Below, piece by piece: positions 43,150-51,391 of a DNA stretch of 64,000 nucleotides. A program made the position numbers and the translations under genes. The notes beneath the pieces were generated by a model. That model ran no database searches. It saw only the letters and a program-made list of their open reading frames with translations, and had not been told where the DNA came from. Source of the DNA: Lachnospiraceae bacterium (lineage in GTDB: Bacteria > Bacillota > Clostridia > Lachnospirales > Lachnospiraceae); NCBI GenBank assembly GCA_002892395.1, contig NBBL01000005.1, forward strand, positions 62,001-126,000, given 5' to 3'. How positions within the stretch are numbered: position 1 is the first letter of the stretch; each line of letters begins with the position of its first letter.

Positions 43150-44526
43150 TGTGACCGCAAAGCCGCCGTGCTTGCCTTTGTTGATCGAAACGCTTCCGTT
43201 ATGAGCGTCGATAATCTGCTCCACGATCAGCAGTCCTAATCCATGCCGTTGTTCGGTGGTGCTTGTGTCACAAAGCATATAATGGGGTGTATGATTCAGC
43301 GTTTCCATTGCTTCATCGGAAACACCGGTGCCGTTGTCTTCAACACAAATGGTACAATTGGTGTGATCCGTGGAAACGGATGTGTAAATCGTACACCCAT
43401 TTTTATTATGCGTTATGCTGTTCTGAATCAGATTGGAGACGGCTCGCTTCAGCAAATTCCTGTCCACGTTACTGTTGCAGACGGTCAGCTTCTCATCCGT
43501 TTCCCATTGGATCGAAAACCCGTCCTGCATATCCGTATTCATAAAATCCACCACGACCTGGCGGACAACGGCTACCACATTTTCCTTCTGTTTCCGAATC
43601 GGCTGCATGTTATATTCCAGCTTGGAAGCAAGATTAAGGTCGTTGATCAAATGCTTCATTCGTTCGCTCTGCCTCATAATCATCGCTGCCTTTTTGCGCG
43701 CTTCTTCCGGAAGCGAAAGAGAATGCTCCAGCTGATCGGCATATCCCATCACCATGGACAGCGGCGTCCGAATATCGTGGGAAACGCCTGCGATCCAATT
43801 TGCCCTTGCCATTTCCTTTTTTCTTAATTGTTCTTTTTGCTTCTGCAAAATATCGGAAGCGGAATTGATGCGAGCAGACAGCTCCGCCAGCGCTCCGGTC
43901 TCCGGAAGATGCACACGCGCTCCATCGGACAAACGCTGGATTCCCCGGGCAATCGGGTTCACGGATTTCAGGAGCGTGATATTGGCAATGACATAGATCC
44001 CAAGGATCAGCAAGAGATTGACACACAACATACTGAGAACCATCTGCGGAACATGGGAAAGGAAACGATAGCTCCAGCTTGGCTGTGTATGCTTCCAAAA
44101 GCTATTATGCGGAAATCCCAGAATGACAATCCCGGCGTCATGCTTGCCGGTGTAGGTGGGGTAACCATCCAGATACCCCAGGCTCAAATCCGCGATATCG
44201 GACAAGGCATAGTGATTCGGGATTGAAGCGGGGACATTTTTCGTTTTCCATATGACATTGAATGTTTGATGATCGATTAAAATCGCCCAGGCTCCGACAG
44301 CGGTCAATTTTGCGGACATCTGTTCGGGCAGGACATAGCCCCCATCCGGGGATGATTGCAAGGCTTCTCCCGTCTCACTTGCGATACGATAAGGGGACGC
44401 CTCCCGATGGGGGACGTGCTTTGCCACCAGCAAAACAAATGTAGTCATATTGATGAATACAATAAGGACAGAGCTTAGCAGAAAGATACCGAGAAATCGC
44501 TGGATGAGTTTTGGAAGGCTTTTCAT
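43126..44526 (-). CDS. Sensor histidine kinase of a peptide-resistance two-component system
   Basis: It is 466 residues: helix 1 at about 9-35, an extracytoplasmic domain of about 115 residues, helix 2 (VLSMLCVNLLLILGIYVIANI), HAMP, then H-box GVSHDIRTPLS, N-box LIQNSITH, G1 EDNGTGV and G2 HGLGLLI. GGAGGAGACG before the ATG at 44526 sets the start. It directly follows the response regulator gene (1-nt gap) and faces a LanFEG-like transporter, the layout of clostridial CprRK or lantibiotic-immunity systems. The inducing peptide is unknown. Confidence 0.88.
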   Translation of the reverse strand: MKSLPKLIQRFLGIFLLSSVLIVFINMTTFVLLVAKHVPHREASPYRIASETGEALQSSPDGGYVLPEQMSAKLTAVGAWAILIDHQTFNVIWKTKNVPASIPNHYALSDIADLSLGYLDGYPTYTGKHDAGIVILGFPHNSFWKHTQPSWSYRFLSHVPQMVLSMLCVNLLLILGIYVIANITLLKSVNPIARGIQRLSDGARVHLPETGALAELSARINSASDILQKQKEQLRKKEMARANWIAGVSHDIRTPLSMVMGYADQLEHSLSLPEEARKKAAMIMRQSERMKHLINDLNLASKLEYNMQPIRKQKENVVAVVRQVVVDFMNTDMQDGFSIQWETDEKLTVCNSNVDRNLLKRAVSNLIQNSITHNKNGCTIYTSVSTDHTNCTICVEDNGTGVSDEAMETLNHTPHYMLCDTSTTEQRHGLGLLIVEQIIDAHNGSVSINKGKHGGFAVTLTIACLS

Positions 44527-44527
44527 G

Positions 44528-45235
44528 CTACGTCTCCTCCACAATCAGCTTATATCCCAAGCCCTTGACCGTTACCAGGGAAACAGGCTGCGAGGGGTTT
44601 TGCTCTATTTTTTCCCGGATCCGGCGGATATGTGCCATTAAAGAATTTTCATATCCAAAAGGATTATCGCCCCATGCTGCCTCACACAATGCGTCAATGG
44701 TCACAATCCGTCCTGCATTTCGATACAGGGCAGAAAGCAAGTCGTGCTCCTTTGCTGTCAGCGGAATCCGCTTGCTGTTTTTCAATACTTCCGCAGAGGC
44801 AAAATCAATCTGACTGTTTTTCAGGTTCACGACGGGACGTTCGCCCTTGTAGCTTCTTCTTAAAATCGCCATGATACGAAACAAGAGTTCTTTGGGAAGA
44901 AACGGCTTTACCATATAGTCATCGGCGCCCAAACCGAAGCCTTTTAATTTATCCTCATCCTCCCCGCAGGCAGTAAGAAGCAAAATAGGATAGTCACCGG
45001 ATTGCTTTAATTGTTTGATTAGATCAAAGCCATTTCCGTCCGGCAGCATCACATCGAGAATTGCCAATTCCGGATGAAACGCTTGGGCAGCTTCTATGGC
45101 CTCGTTCATGCTTCTGGCAGTGGTGATATGATGAAATCCGTATTCAGTTAGGATGGATAAGACCAGATCCAAAAGCTCCTGCTCATCATCAACAAGCAGT
45201 AAGTGCTTGTTCCGTAAATAATCATCCTGATTCAT
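44528..45235 (-). CDS. OmpR/PhoB-family response regulator
   Basis: It is 235 residues: a receiver with phospho-acceptor Asp in LAILDVMLPDGNG and Lys in DDYMVKPF, then a winged helix (LTAKEHDLLSALYRNAGRIV, AHIRRIREKIE, VKGLGYKL). The frame extends to 45346, but AAGGAGG before the ATG at 45235 fixes MNQDDYLRNK. It is divergent from the LanFEG-like transporter across a 143-bp region with direct repeats, its likely binding site. Confidence 0.92.
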   Translation of the reverse strand: MNQDDYLRNKHLLLVDDEQELLDLVLSILTEYGFHHITTARSMNEAIEAAQAFHPELAILDVMLPDGNGFDLIKQLKQSGDYPILLLTACGEDEDKLKGFGLGADDYMVKPFLPKELLFRIMAILRRSYKGERPVVNLKNSQIDFASAEVLKNSKRIPLTAKEHDLLSALYRNAGRIVTIDALCEAAWGDNPFGYENSLMAHIRRIREKIEQNPSQPVSLVTVKGLGYKLIVEET

Positions 45236-45298
45236 GGGGAAGCCTCCTTTACATATAGTATGCCATGTAACGGCAAGCATGGTGGGATTTTCTGTCAA

Positions 45299-45317
45299 AT
45301 GTAAGGTAGATGTAAGG
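45299..45317 (+). promoter_or_regulatory. Direct repeat ATGTAAGG x2, 11 bp apart
   Basis: ATGTAAGG at 45299-45306 and 45310-45317 in the divergent region between the response regulator and the LanF-like gene. Tandem half-sites at about 11 bp are typical of OmpR-family regulators. A possible -10 (TATCAT, 45349-45354) lies downstream for the transporter. Confidence 0.5.
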
Positions 45318-45378
45318 CGGAGAGAATGGTGCCGTAAGATTGACATCCTATCATAAGGCTATGAAAGGAGAGATCGCC

Positions 45379-46140
45379 ATGGACAATATGATCACAACGG
45401 AACAGGTAACCAAAAAATACAAATCATTTCTTGCAGTCGATCACATTTCACTTCATATTCGAAAGGGGAGTATTTACGGTCTACTTGGCCCCAATGGAGC
45501 GGGAAAATCCACTACCATGAAAATGCTTCTGGGGCTGACCGCTCCCACAGAGGGCATGGTTGCCATCGACGGGAAGCAATTTCCTGCCGATCGCATCGCT
45601 ATTTTGAAGGAGATTGGATCGTTGATCGAAGCTCCGTCGTTCTATGCCAATTTGACGGGGAGGGAAAATCTTGATATCATCCGCCGCATATTAGAGCTGC
45701 CGCAAAGCGCAGTGGAGGACGCATTGGAATTGGTCGGTCTTTCCGAGTTTGGAGACCGTCTTGCAAAGGAATATTCCCTTGGCATGAAACAGCGGTTAGG
45801 GCTTGCCGGAGCATTGCTTGGCAGACCGCCTGTTTTGATTTTGGATGAACCGACAAACGGGCTGGATCCCTTCGGCATCCATGAGATCCGAAACCTGATT
45901 CAGTCCCTGCCTGATCTTTACGGTTGTACCGTCCTCGTTTCTTCTCATATTCTGACTGAAATAGAACGGATGGCAGACGATATCGGCATCCTGAATCACG
46001 GGCGTTTGTTGTTTGAGGGCAGCCTGGATGAACTGCGGCAGCATGCCTTGCGATCCGGGTTTGCTGCGGATCATTTGGAGGATATGTTCCTGTCTATGAT
46101 TGAGAAGGACAATACAAGCAGAAAAGAGAGGAACAACTGA
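45379..46140 (+). CDS. LanF/BcrA-like ABC transporter ATPase (antimicrobial peptide resistance)
   Basis: It is 253 residues with Walker A GPNGAGKST, signature YSLGMKQRLGLA (the MKQR form typical of BcrA/LanF ATPases), Walker B PVLILDEPTNGLDP and VSSHIL H-loop. The frame starts at 45340, but AAAGGAGAG points to the ATG at 45379. It is followed by two permease genes, coupled by overlap. Known relatives expel lantibiotics from the membrane. No lantibiotic precursor or modification gene is present, so a resistance role (CprABC-like) is favoured over self-immunity. Confidence 0.88.
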   Translation: MDNMITTEQVTKKYKSFLAVDHISLHIRKGSIYGLLGPNGAGKSTTMKMLLGLTAPTEGMVAIDGKQFPADRIAILKEIGSLIEAPSFYANLTGRENLDIIRRILELPQSAVEDALELVGLSEFGDRLAKEYSLGMKQRLGLAGALLGRPPVLILDEPTNGLDPFGIHEIRNLIQSLPDLYGCTVLVSSHILTEIERMADDIGILNHGRLLFEGSLDELRQHALRSGFAADHLEDMFLSMIEKDNTSRKERNN

Positions 46141-46865
46141 TGAGAATGCTTGGAATCGAACTTATAAAATGCAAGAGGACGGGGGTGATCCCCCTCATGA
46201 TGGCAGTGGGTATCCTGGGAGCTGCCTATGCTTTTTTCAATTTCATGGTTCGAAAGGATGCATTATGGAACCTGCCGTTGGCACCTATGGATATTCTTCT
46301 TACACAGCTTTACGGTATGATTATGGTTTGCAATCTGTTCGGCCTCGTTGTCGCAGCCTGCATGCTTTACAGCATGGAATTTAAGGGAAATGCAGTCAAA
46401 AAGATGTACACGCTTCCTATGAGCGTTCCCGCGATGTATCGATGCAAATTTCTGCTTTTGACGGTTCTGCTTTTGCTTGCGGTTTGTCTTCAAAATTCAG
46501 CGCTTGCAAAAATCGGTGTAAGCGACTTACCGAAGGGCACATTTGCAGTGGGTACACTGCTCTCCTTTGCCGGCTATTCCTTTCTTACGTCCATGCCTGT
46601 CTTATCTTTTATGCTTTTGGTATCGTCACAAGTTGAAACCATGTGGGGGACGCTGGGAATTGGCGTGGCAGGCTTTTTAAGCAGTATGGCATTGGCTTCC
46701 TCAGATCAGATGCTTTTTATGGCATCTCCTTTTGTGGTCATGCTAAAACCTGCGGTTGCCATGCGTGCACAGCCTGATCTTTCGGTGATCCTGGTCTCCC
46801 TGGCTGAAACCATGCTGTTTTTTTGTGCCGGATTGTGGGCAGCCAGGAATCTGAAAAACCAATAG
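46140..46865 (+). CDS. LanE/CprB-like ABC permease
   Basis: It is 241 residues with six predicted membrane helices and an N-terminal MLGIELIKCKRTGVIPLM segment typical of lantibiotic-immunity permeases (a short amphipathic start, then helix 1). The ATG overlaps the ATPase stop (TGATG). Forms the membrane part with the next gene. Confidence 0.82.
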   Translation: MRMLGIELIKCKRTGVIPLMMAVGILGAAYAFFNFMVRKDALWNLPLAPMDILLTQLYGMIMVCNLFGLVVAACMLYSMEFKGNAVKKMYTLPMSVPAMYRCKFLLLTVLLLLAVCLQNSALAKIGVSDLPKGTFAVGTLLSFAGYSFLTSMPVLSFMLLVSSQVETMWGTLGIGVAGFLSSMALASSDQMLFMASPFVVMLKPAVAMRAQPDLSVILVSLAETMLFFCAGLWAARNLKNQ

Positions 46866-46878
46866 GGAGGATATGAAA

Positions 46879-47688
46879 ATGAGCATGTTGGAACTGGTTT
46901 CCATTGAATGGATGAAAGGGAAACGAAGCAAAATGATCCCTTTGATTTTTGTTGCTCCGTTGCTGGTGGTAGTGTCAGGAGTGGCCGGTATTCGCCATTA
47001 TGTCACTCCTGACTCTACGAATGTATGGGAAGCTATGTTGATTCAAAGCACATTGCTTTTTTCGTATTATCTGCTTCCGCTCAGCATGGTTGTTATTTGT
47101 GTGATGATTGCAGGACGGGAAACAGGCAATAACGGGATCTTAAAGATGTTGGCATTGCCGGTCAGCCGACATGCACTTTCTGCCGCAAAATTTTGTGTGC
47201 TGCTCAGTTATCTGCTGATGGAAACAGCAGTATTTTTTGCAGTATTTGTCATCGCGGGCTTGTTTGCAACCGCTAGCGCGGGAGTTACGGAAACGCTTCC
47301 GATTATGGATCTGCTGAAATGGTGCGGCAGTCTGTTTTTGACCATGATTCCGAGTGTAACAGTCATGTGGGCGATTACGGTGCTTTTTGAGACGCCGTTG
47401 ATATCCGTCGGGATCAATATCCTTCTTGTTATTTCCGGTCTCTTAATGGCAAACACTCCGCTTTGGTTCCTCTATCCTTATTGCTACAGCGGGTATTTGG
47501 TTTCCTGTTCCTTGCATGCGGTTACAGCAAGGGGCATAGGCGATGGATGGAAACTGGTTCCGTTCTTGCCATGTGCCATTTTCATTTCAGTGCTTGCCTT
47601 TTGGGTGGCTATCACATGCTTTGGGAAACAGGAATTTGCGTTTCAAGGGGGCGCCCTGCGGAGGGCAGCAGAGGCAAAGAAAGCCTGA
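46879..47688 (+). CDS. LanG/CprC-like ABC permease
   Basis: It is 269 residues with six membrane helices, starting MSMLELVSIEWMKGKRSKMI, paralogous in layout to the preceding permease. Two ATGs are possible; GGGAGG (46865-46870) is 8 nt from the one at 46879 and only 2 nt from that at 46873. The C-terminus is basic (LRRAAEAKKA). Third gene of the transporter; no clear terminator follows. Confidence 0.82.
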   Translation: MSMLELVSIEWMKGKRSKMIPLIFVAPLLVVVSGVAGIRHYVTPDSTNVWEAMLIQSTLLFSYYLLPLSMVVICVMIAGRETGNNGILKMLALPVSRHALSAAKFCVLLSYLLMETAVFFAVFVIAGLFATASAGVTETLPIMDLLKWCGSLFLTMIPSVTVMWAITVLFETPLISVGINILLVISGLLMANTPLWFLYPYCYSGYLVSCSLHAVTARGIGDGWKLVPFLPCAIFISVLAFWVAITCFGKQEFAFQGGALRRAAEAKKA

Positions 47689-47864
47689 TTCAGTCACAGG
47701 TCCGCAAGCGCCTGCATGTATACCTTTTCATTTCCAATCAATATGATATGATCTATTTCATGAATGATGATATAAAGAAGCGCTTTTGGAACTGGGATTA
47801 AATTTAGCGGCAGAGCCGATAAACATCCCCGCTCCTTTGAAAAAGATGCAAAAGGACAATGGAT

Positions 47865-48209
47865 ATGAACATACAAATATTCGGAACAAAAAAATGCAAC
47901 GATACCAAAAAGGCGGAGCGCTTTTTCAAGGAACGTGGTATCAAGTACCAGTTGATTGATATGAGAGAAAAAGGAATGAGCAAGGGCGAATTTAATTCTG
48001 TCGCTCAGGTCAATGGCGGATTGGAGAATATGATTAACTGGAATGGAAAAGATAAGGATTTGCTTGCCTTGATTCAATATCTCACAGATGAAGATAAGCT
48101 GGAAAAAGTGCTGGAAAATCCGCAGGTAATTCGAACTCCGGTTGTTAGAAACGGAAAACAGTCGACGCTGGGTTATCAGCCGGATATATGGAAAGAATGG
48201 AGCAAATAA
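47865..48209 (+). CDS. ArsC/Spx-family thioredoxin-fold protein
   Basis: It is 114 residues with start MNIQIFGTKKCNDTKKAERF: the single Cys in KKCNDTKK is the ArsC/Spx CxxT-type site, and RTPVVRNGK (here IRTPVVRNG) is the cis-Pro region. It lacks the CxxC of true Spx. Likely an arsenate-reductase-like or thiol protein of unknown substrate. AAAGGA fits the ATG at 47865 better than the one at 47859. Unlinked functionally to its neighbours as far as can be seen. Confidence 0.82.
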   Translation: MNIQIFGTKKCNDTKKAERFFKERGIKYQLIDMREKGMSKGEFNSVAQVNGGLENMINWNGKDKDLLALIQYLTDEDKLEKVLENPQVIRTPVVRNGKQSTLGYQPDIWKEWSK

Positions 48210-48313
48210 GAGAGGCGGTCAGGCTTTATAGGGTAGTGATAGCAATGCGATTGTGATATGCTGAGAACCAAGCTTTTGCAGATATGCAGGGAAGAGGTGT
48301 GATCAGAATCAGG

Positions 48314-49102
48314 ATGGGCAAGAACAACAAAGAAGAGCGTATACAGAAAATTGTAGAGATCGTGAAGCGGAACCAAAAAATTACGACCAAAGAATTGTCG
48401 CAATTAATGAAAGTATCAGAAATGACGATACGCAGAGACCTCACTATGCTCCAAAAAAACCATGTCATTGAACGCAAGCATGGGTATGCAGTTTTTGAGC
48501 ATAGTTCGGAGGAAACCGGTCTGGACTTGGAATCCTATGATTTTCATATGGCATCCATCCAGAATTTAAAAGAAAAAGAAAAAATTGCACATTATGCGGC
48601 TGGCTTGATTGAACCGGGCGATTGGATCTTCATGGATAATGGGACCACCGTATCCAGAATTACGGCATCGCTTCCGGTTGCGTTTGAGTATACGGTGCTT
48701 TGCTGTAATCTGGCCTTGATGGTGGGATTGGTAAAACTTAAGAATGTTCAGATGATCATGCCGGGAGGATATTACTACCCTGCGGATCAAACATTTTCAT
48801 CTCCGCAGGCAGAAGAGTTTATTCGTTGTCACAGAGCCAATAAAGCATTTATATCGGCGTCCGGAATTCATCGTTCACTGGGAATTACTTGTATCAATTC
48901 CCACAGTGTCGCTAATAAACGATCGTTCTTGGACTCTTCCGAGAAAAAAATACTTTTGGCTGATTCCAGTAAGTTCGACACCGTGAAATCGAATCATTTT
49001 GCAGAATTAGATGAGATTGATATGATTGTTACAGATTCGATGATTCCTGAGAGCTGGAAAGAATACCTTCAGAAAAAAAACATTGAACTAAAGATTGTAT
49101 GA
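48314..49102 (+). CDS. DeoR-family transcriptional regulator
   Basis: Sugar-metabolism repressor type, 262 residues. N-terminal helix-turn-helix ITTKELSQLMKVSEMTIRR; the C-terminal sugar-phosphate-binding domain has DNGTTVSRI, NSHSVANKR and LLADSSKFD. The start is uncertain: in-frame ATGs at 48284 and 48314 and a GTG at 48299 all have weak ribosome sites; 48314 gives the usual MGKNNKEERI. It lies immediately upstream of, and in the same direction as, the acid-sugar operon, whose promoter carries paired operator-like sites. Confidence 0.88.
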   Translation: MGKNNKEERIQKIVEIVKRNQKITTKELSQLMKVSEMTIRRDLTMLQKNHVIERKHGYAVFEHSSEETGLDLESYDFHMASIQNLKEKEKIAHYAAGLIEPGDWIFMDNGTTVSRITASLPVAFEYTVLCCNLALMVGLVKLKNVQMIMPGGYYYPADQTFSSPQAEEFIRCHRANKAFISASGIHRSLGITCINSHSVANKRSFLDSSEKKILLADSSKFDTVKSNHFAELDEIDMIVTDSMIPESWKEYLQKKNIELKIV

Positions 49103-49277
49103 GCCATTCTGGGTGGATGGGGAGATTTGTTCTGTTCTCTCAGGTGATCTTTGGTGTGCAGCGGAGATTGTTGATGAAATTTTCTACCGGACAGGACCCG
49201 GTCGCTTAATTTTTGAAATACAGGTTTTGGATCTTTTGACTGATAACACGTTCCAATTCAGTTAAATATTTGTATGG

Positions 49278-49310
49278 AAGGAGACCGCCTGCCGATGGTC
49301 TCTTTCTTTT
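49278..49310 (+). terminator. Terminator after the DeoR gene
   Basis: GAGACC (49281-49286) pairs with GGTCTC (49297-49302), extended by flanking bases, followed by TTTCTTTT. It separates the regulator transcript from the catabolic operon. Confidence 0.65.
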
Positions 49311-49342
49311 ATGACGAAAATGGTCGAATTGGCAATTTGATA

Positions 49343-49360
49343 TGTTCGTTCAAACAAAAA
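49343..49360 (+). promoter_or_regulatory. DeoR-type operator candidate 1
   Basis: TGTTCGTTCAAACAAAAA, 58 bp upstream of the operon's -35 box. An inverted near-identical copy lies downstream of the promoter (49473-49492). Confidence 0.6.
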
Positions 49361-49417
49361 TAAAAATATAAAATCATTGAATTTATTATAATCAAGAGAA
49401 GAATCAAGGCAAAATTA

Positions 49418-49446
49418 TTGACTATGCATAAAATATGTGCTATTAT
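49418..49446 (+). promoter_or_regulatory. Promoter of the acid-sugar operon
   Basis: TTGACT, a 17-bp spacer and TATTAT. It lies between the two inverted operator candidates. An AAGGAG occurs at about 49456 but is 40 nt from the first ATG, so it is unlikely to serve the first gene. Confidence 0.7.
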
Positions 49447-49472
49447 CACAAACATAAGGAGAAAAACAAACA

Positions 49473-49492
49473 TTTTTTTGTTTGAACAAACA
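49473..49492 (-). promoter_or_regulatory. DeoR-type operator candidate 2 (inverted)
   Basis: Minus strand TGTTTGTTCAAACAAAAAAA matches site 1 at nearly every position. It lies in the 5' leader just before the kinase start codon. Confidence 0.6.
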
Positions 49493-49500
49493 TTTTTGAA

Positions 49501-50739
49501 ATGAAGATGAGGATTGTAGAAATTACTGACGATTTGACAGGGGCGGCAGATTCCGGAAGCTATTTTACAGCGAGAGGATGTCGGATGAAGATTTGCCTTT
49601 CTGGAGATGCAGATTTACGTTGCGATTCGGATGAACTTTTGGCAATTAATTTGTCTTCTCGAAACGCATCAAAGGAGGTGGCAGAGCAAGTCCACTATGA
49701 ATTGATGAAGATGCTTCCACGGGAACAGAATCAGATTTTGATGAAAAAAATCGGAACCGGATTTCGGGGCAATGATGCAATGGAGCTAAATGGCTTATTG
49801 GAGGCGTCTGAAGAATCCGTGGTATTTTTGGTTGACCATGCTCCTGATTTGGGAACCTTTACATTATACGGGAATCAATATTGTGAGGGGGAAATCCTTC
49901 CAAAATCGCTGTACGCAAATGACCCGATCATGCCGCCGACAGAATCATATATTCCGGATATCCTAAAGCATGATTCAAAGTTTTCCATAGGCTTGGTGAC
50001 TATTGATGCGGTCAAGGGCGGAAGGATTCTGGAGACCGTGAAACAGGAGCTGGCTTCAGGGAAAAAAATCATTGTTTTTGATGCGGTGACAAAAGAAGAT
50101 ACCCAACAAATATTGAGTGCATTGCAACCGATATATCCAAATGCGATTTGGACAGGCTCATTGGGAATTGCAGATGGACTGGCGGAATATTTGTATGGCC
50201 CATGGGAAAAGAGCAAATTTTCGGTTCGCTCATTAAGGTGTTTTGGATTTTGTGCATCGGCATATGCCATTTGCAAGGAGCAACTTGCTTATTCGGCTGA
50301 ACGTGGGCTGAAGGTCGTGGAATTTGATGTGGATCGTTTGCTGGAGGGTGATGCCAAAGCGCTGGAAGAAACGATACAAAAGGCCTGTTATTTTAATCGA
50401 GAGCATAATGTGATGGTGGCGCCCAGGGTTGAAAAATATTCTTATCAGCCGGGTACCAGCTCGAAAATTTTGGGAGCAATTCGTGAATTGTCAAATGTTT
50501 TGCTGCCGCAGGTGGAATTAGAACGCCTACTCTTAGTTGGCGGAGAAACAGCCCAAACTGTATTTTCTTCTATTGGAGTGGAACATTTAAAGTTAGGACG
50601 TCCGATTGCACCGGGTGTTGCGCAAGGGGTGATTTTTGACGGCATATTAAAAGGAACAGAATTCGCGATGAAAGGTGGAAGCATGGGGAAAAAGGAAACA
50701 TTAGAGCAGATGATGTGTAAATGTGAGGTGGAGTATTGA
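49501..50739 (+). CDS. Four-carbon acid sugar kinase family protein (DUF1537)
   Basis: ATP-dependent kinase of the OtnK/DtnK family, which phosphorylates oxidised threonate/erythronate-type acids. It is 412 residues. The N-terminal substrate-binding part begins EITDDLTGAADSG; the C-terminal nucleotide-binding part contains LLLVGGETAQTVFSSIGV and PGVAQG. The ATG at 49501 has no good ribosome site, and operator 2 occupies the leader; a second ATG at 49507 is possible. First gene of the catabolic operon. The stop overlaps the aldolase start (TGATG). The dehydrogenase that usually precedes this step is absent. Confidence 0.88.
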   Translation: MKMRIVEITDDLTGAADSGSYFTARGCRMKICLSGDADLRCDSDELLAINLSSRNASKEVAEQVHYELMKMLPREQNQILMKKIGTGFRGNDAMELNGLLEASEESVVFLVDHAPDLGTFTLYGNQYCEGEILPKSLYANDPIMPPTESYIPDILKHDSKFSIGLVTIDAVKGGRILETVKQELASGKKIIVFDAVTKEDTQQILSALQPIYPNAIWTGSLGIADGLAEYLYGPWEKSKFSVRSLRCFGFCASAYAICKEQLAYSAERGLKVVEFDVDRLLEGDAKALEETIQKACYFNREHNVMVAPRVEKYSYQPGTSSKILGAIRELSNVLLPQVELERLLLVGGETAQTVFSSIGVEHLKLGRPIAPGVAQGVIFDGILKGTEFAMKGGSMGKKETLEQMMCKCEVEY

Positions 50740-51344
50740 TGCAGGGGGAGGAAAGGACACAATTTTACAAAGAGAAGTCAGATATTATCAATTATTCCAG
50801 ACTCCTTTATGACAGATATTTGGTAAGTGCAGCGGGAGGTAATGTTAGTTTTCGCTGTGGTGATCAAATTTTAATTACAGGAAGCAATGTATCACTGAGA
50901 AATGTAACAATAGATGGACTGTTGCTTTGTGATAGGAATGGGAATGTAATAGAGGGGAATCCGAATCTGCGTCCATCCAAAGAAACAGCGTTTCATCTGG
51001 CAATCTATGAGTTGAAGCCGGAAGTTAATTGTGTGATTCATGTCCATCCTAATTATGCTGTCACGTGGTCTTTGACCGGTCGTGAACTGCCTTTATATAC
51101 GGAATCCGCAAGGCTAAAACTGAAAGAAGTCCCCATTATTCCGGATGCCAGACCGGGATCAAAAGAGTTAGCTGCACTTGTAAAACAGACTGTAGCGAAA
51201 TCACCGGATGACATAACAGTATTTCTGATGGAAGCACATGGGATTATTTCCTTCGGAAAAACAATGGAAGAAAGCTTCTATCAAGTGGAATTGCTGGAGG
51301 ATACGGCCAAAATCGCTGTGTTAAATCATTTGATGAAATCATAA
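50739..51344 (+). CDS. Class II aldolase/adducin family protein
   Basis: Zinc-dependent aldolase or decarboxylase, 201 residues. GGNVSFR near residue 33, PSKETAFHLAIY, the zinc ligands in CVIHVHPNYA and the third His in MEAHG are all present. In known acid-sugar pathways the partner of the DUF1537 kinase is OtnC, a member of this family that decarboxylates the 3-oxo-4-phospho acid to a triose phosphate. Coupled by TGATG to the kinase, strengthening that reading. Confidence 0.88.
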   Translation: MQGEERTQFYKEKSDIINYSRLLYDRYLVSAAGGNVSFRCGDQILITGSNVSLRNVTIDGLLLCDRNGNVIEGNPNLRPSKETAFHLAIYELKPEVNCVIHVHPNYAVTWSLTGRELPLYTESARLKLKEVPIIPDARPGSKELAALVKQTVAKSPDDITVFLMEAHGIISFGKTMEESFYQVELLEDTAKIAVLNHLMKS

Positions 51345-51391
51345 CACCGGTAAAATACCGGGTGAAACAGGATAAGAGAGGAGAAAGTATA

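Noticed and set aside
47689-47858. Search for a lantibiotic precursor near the LanFEG-like genes
   Set aside because: No short frame with a leader and Cys/Ser/Thr-rich core was found here or in the divergent region.
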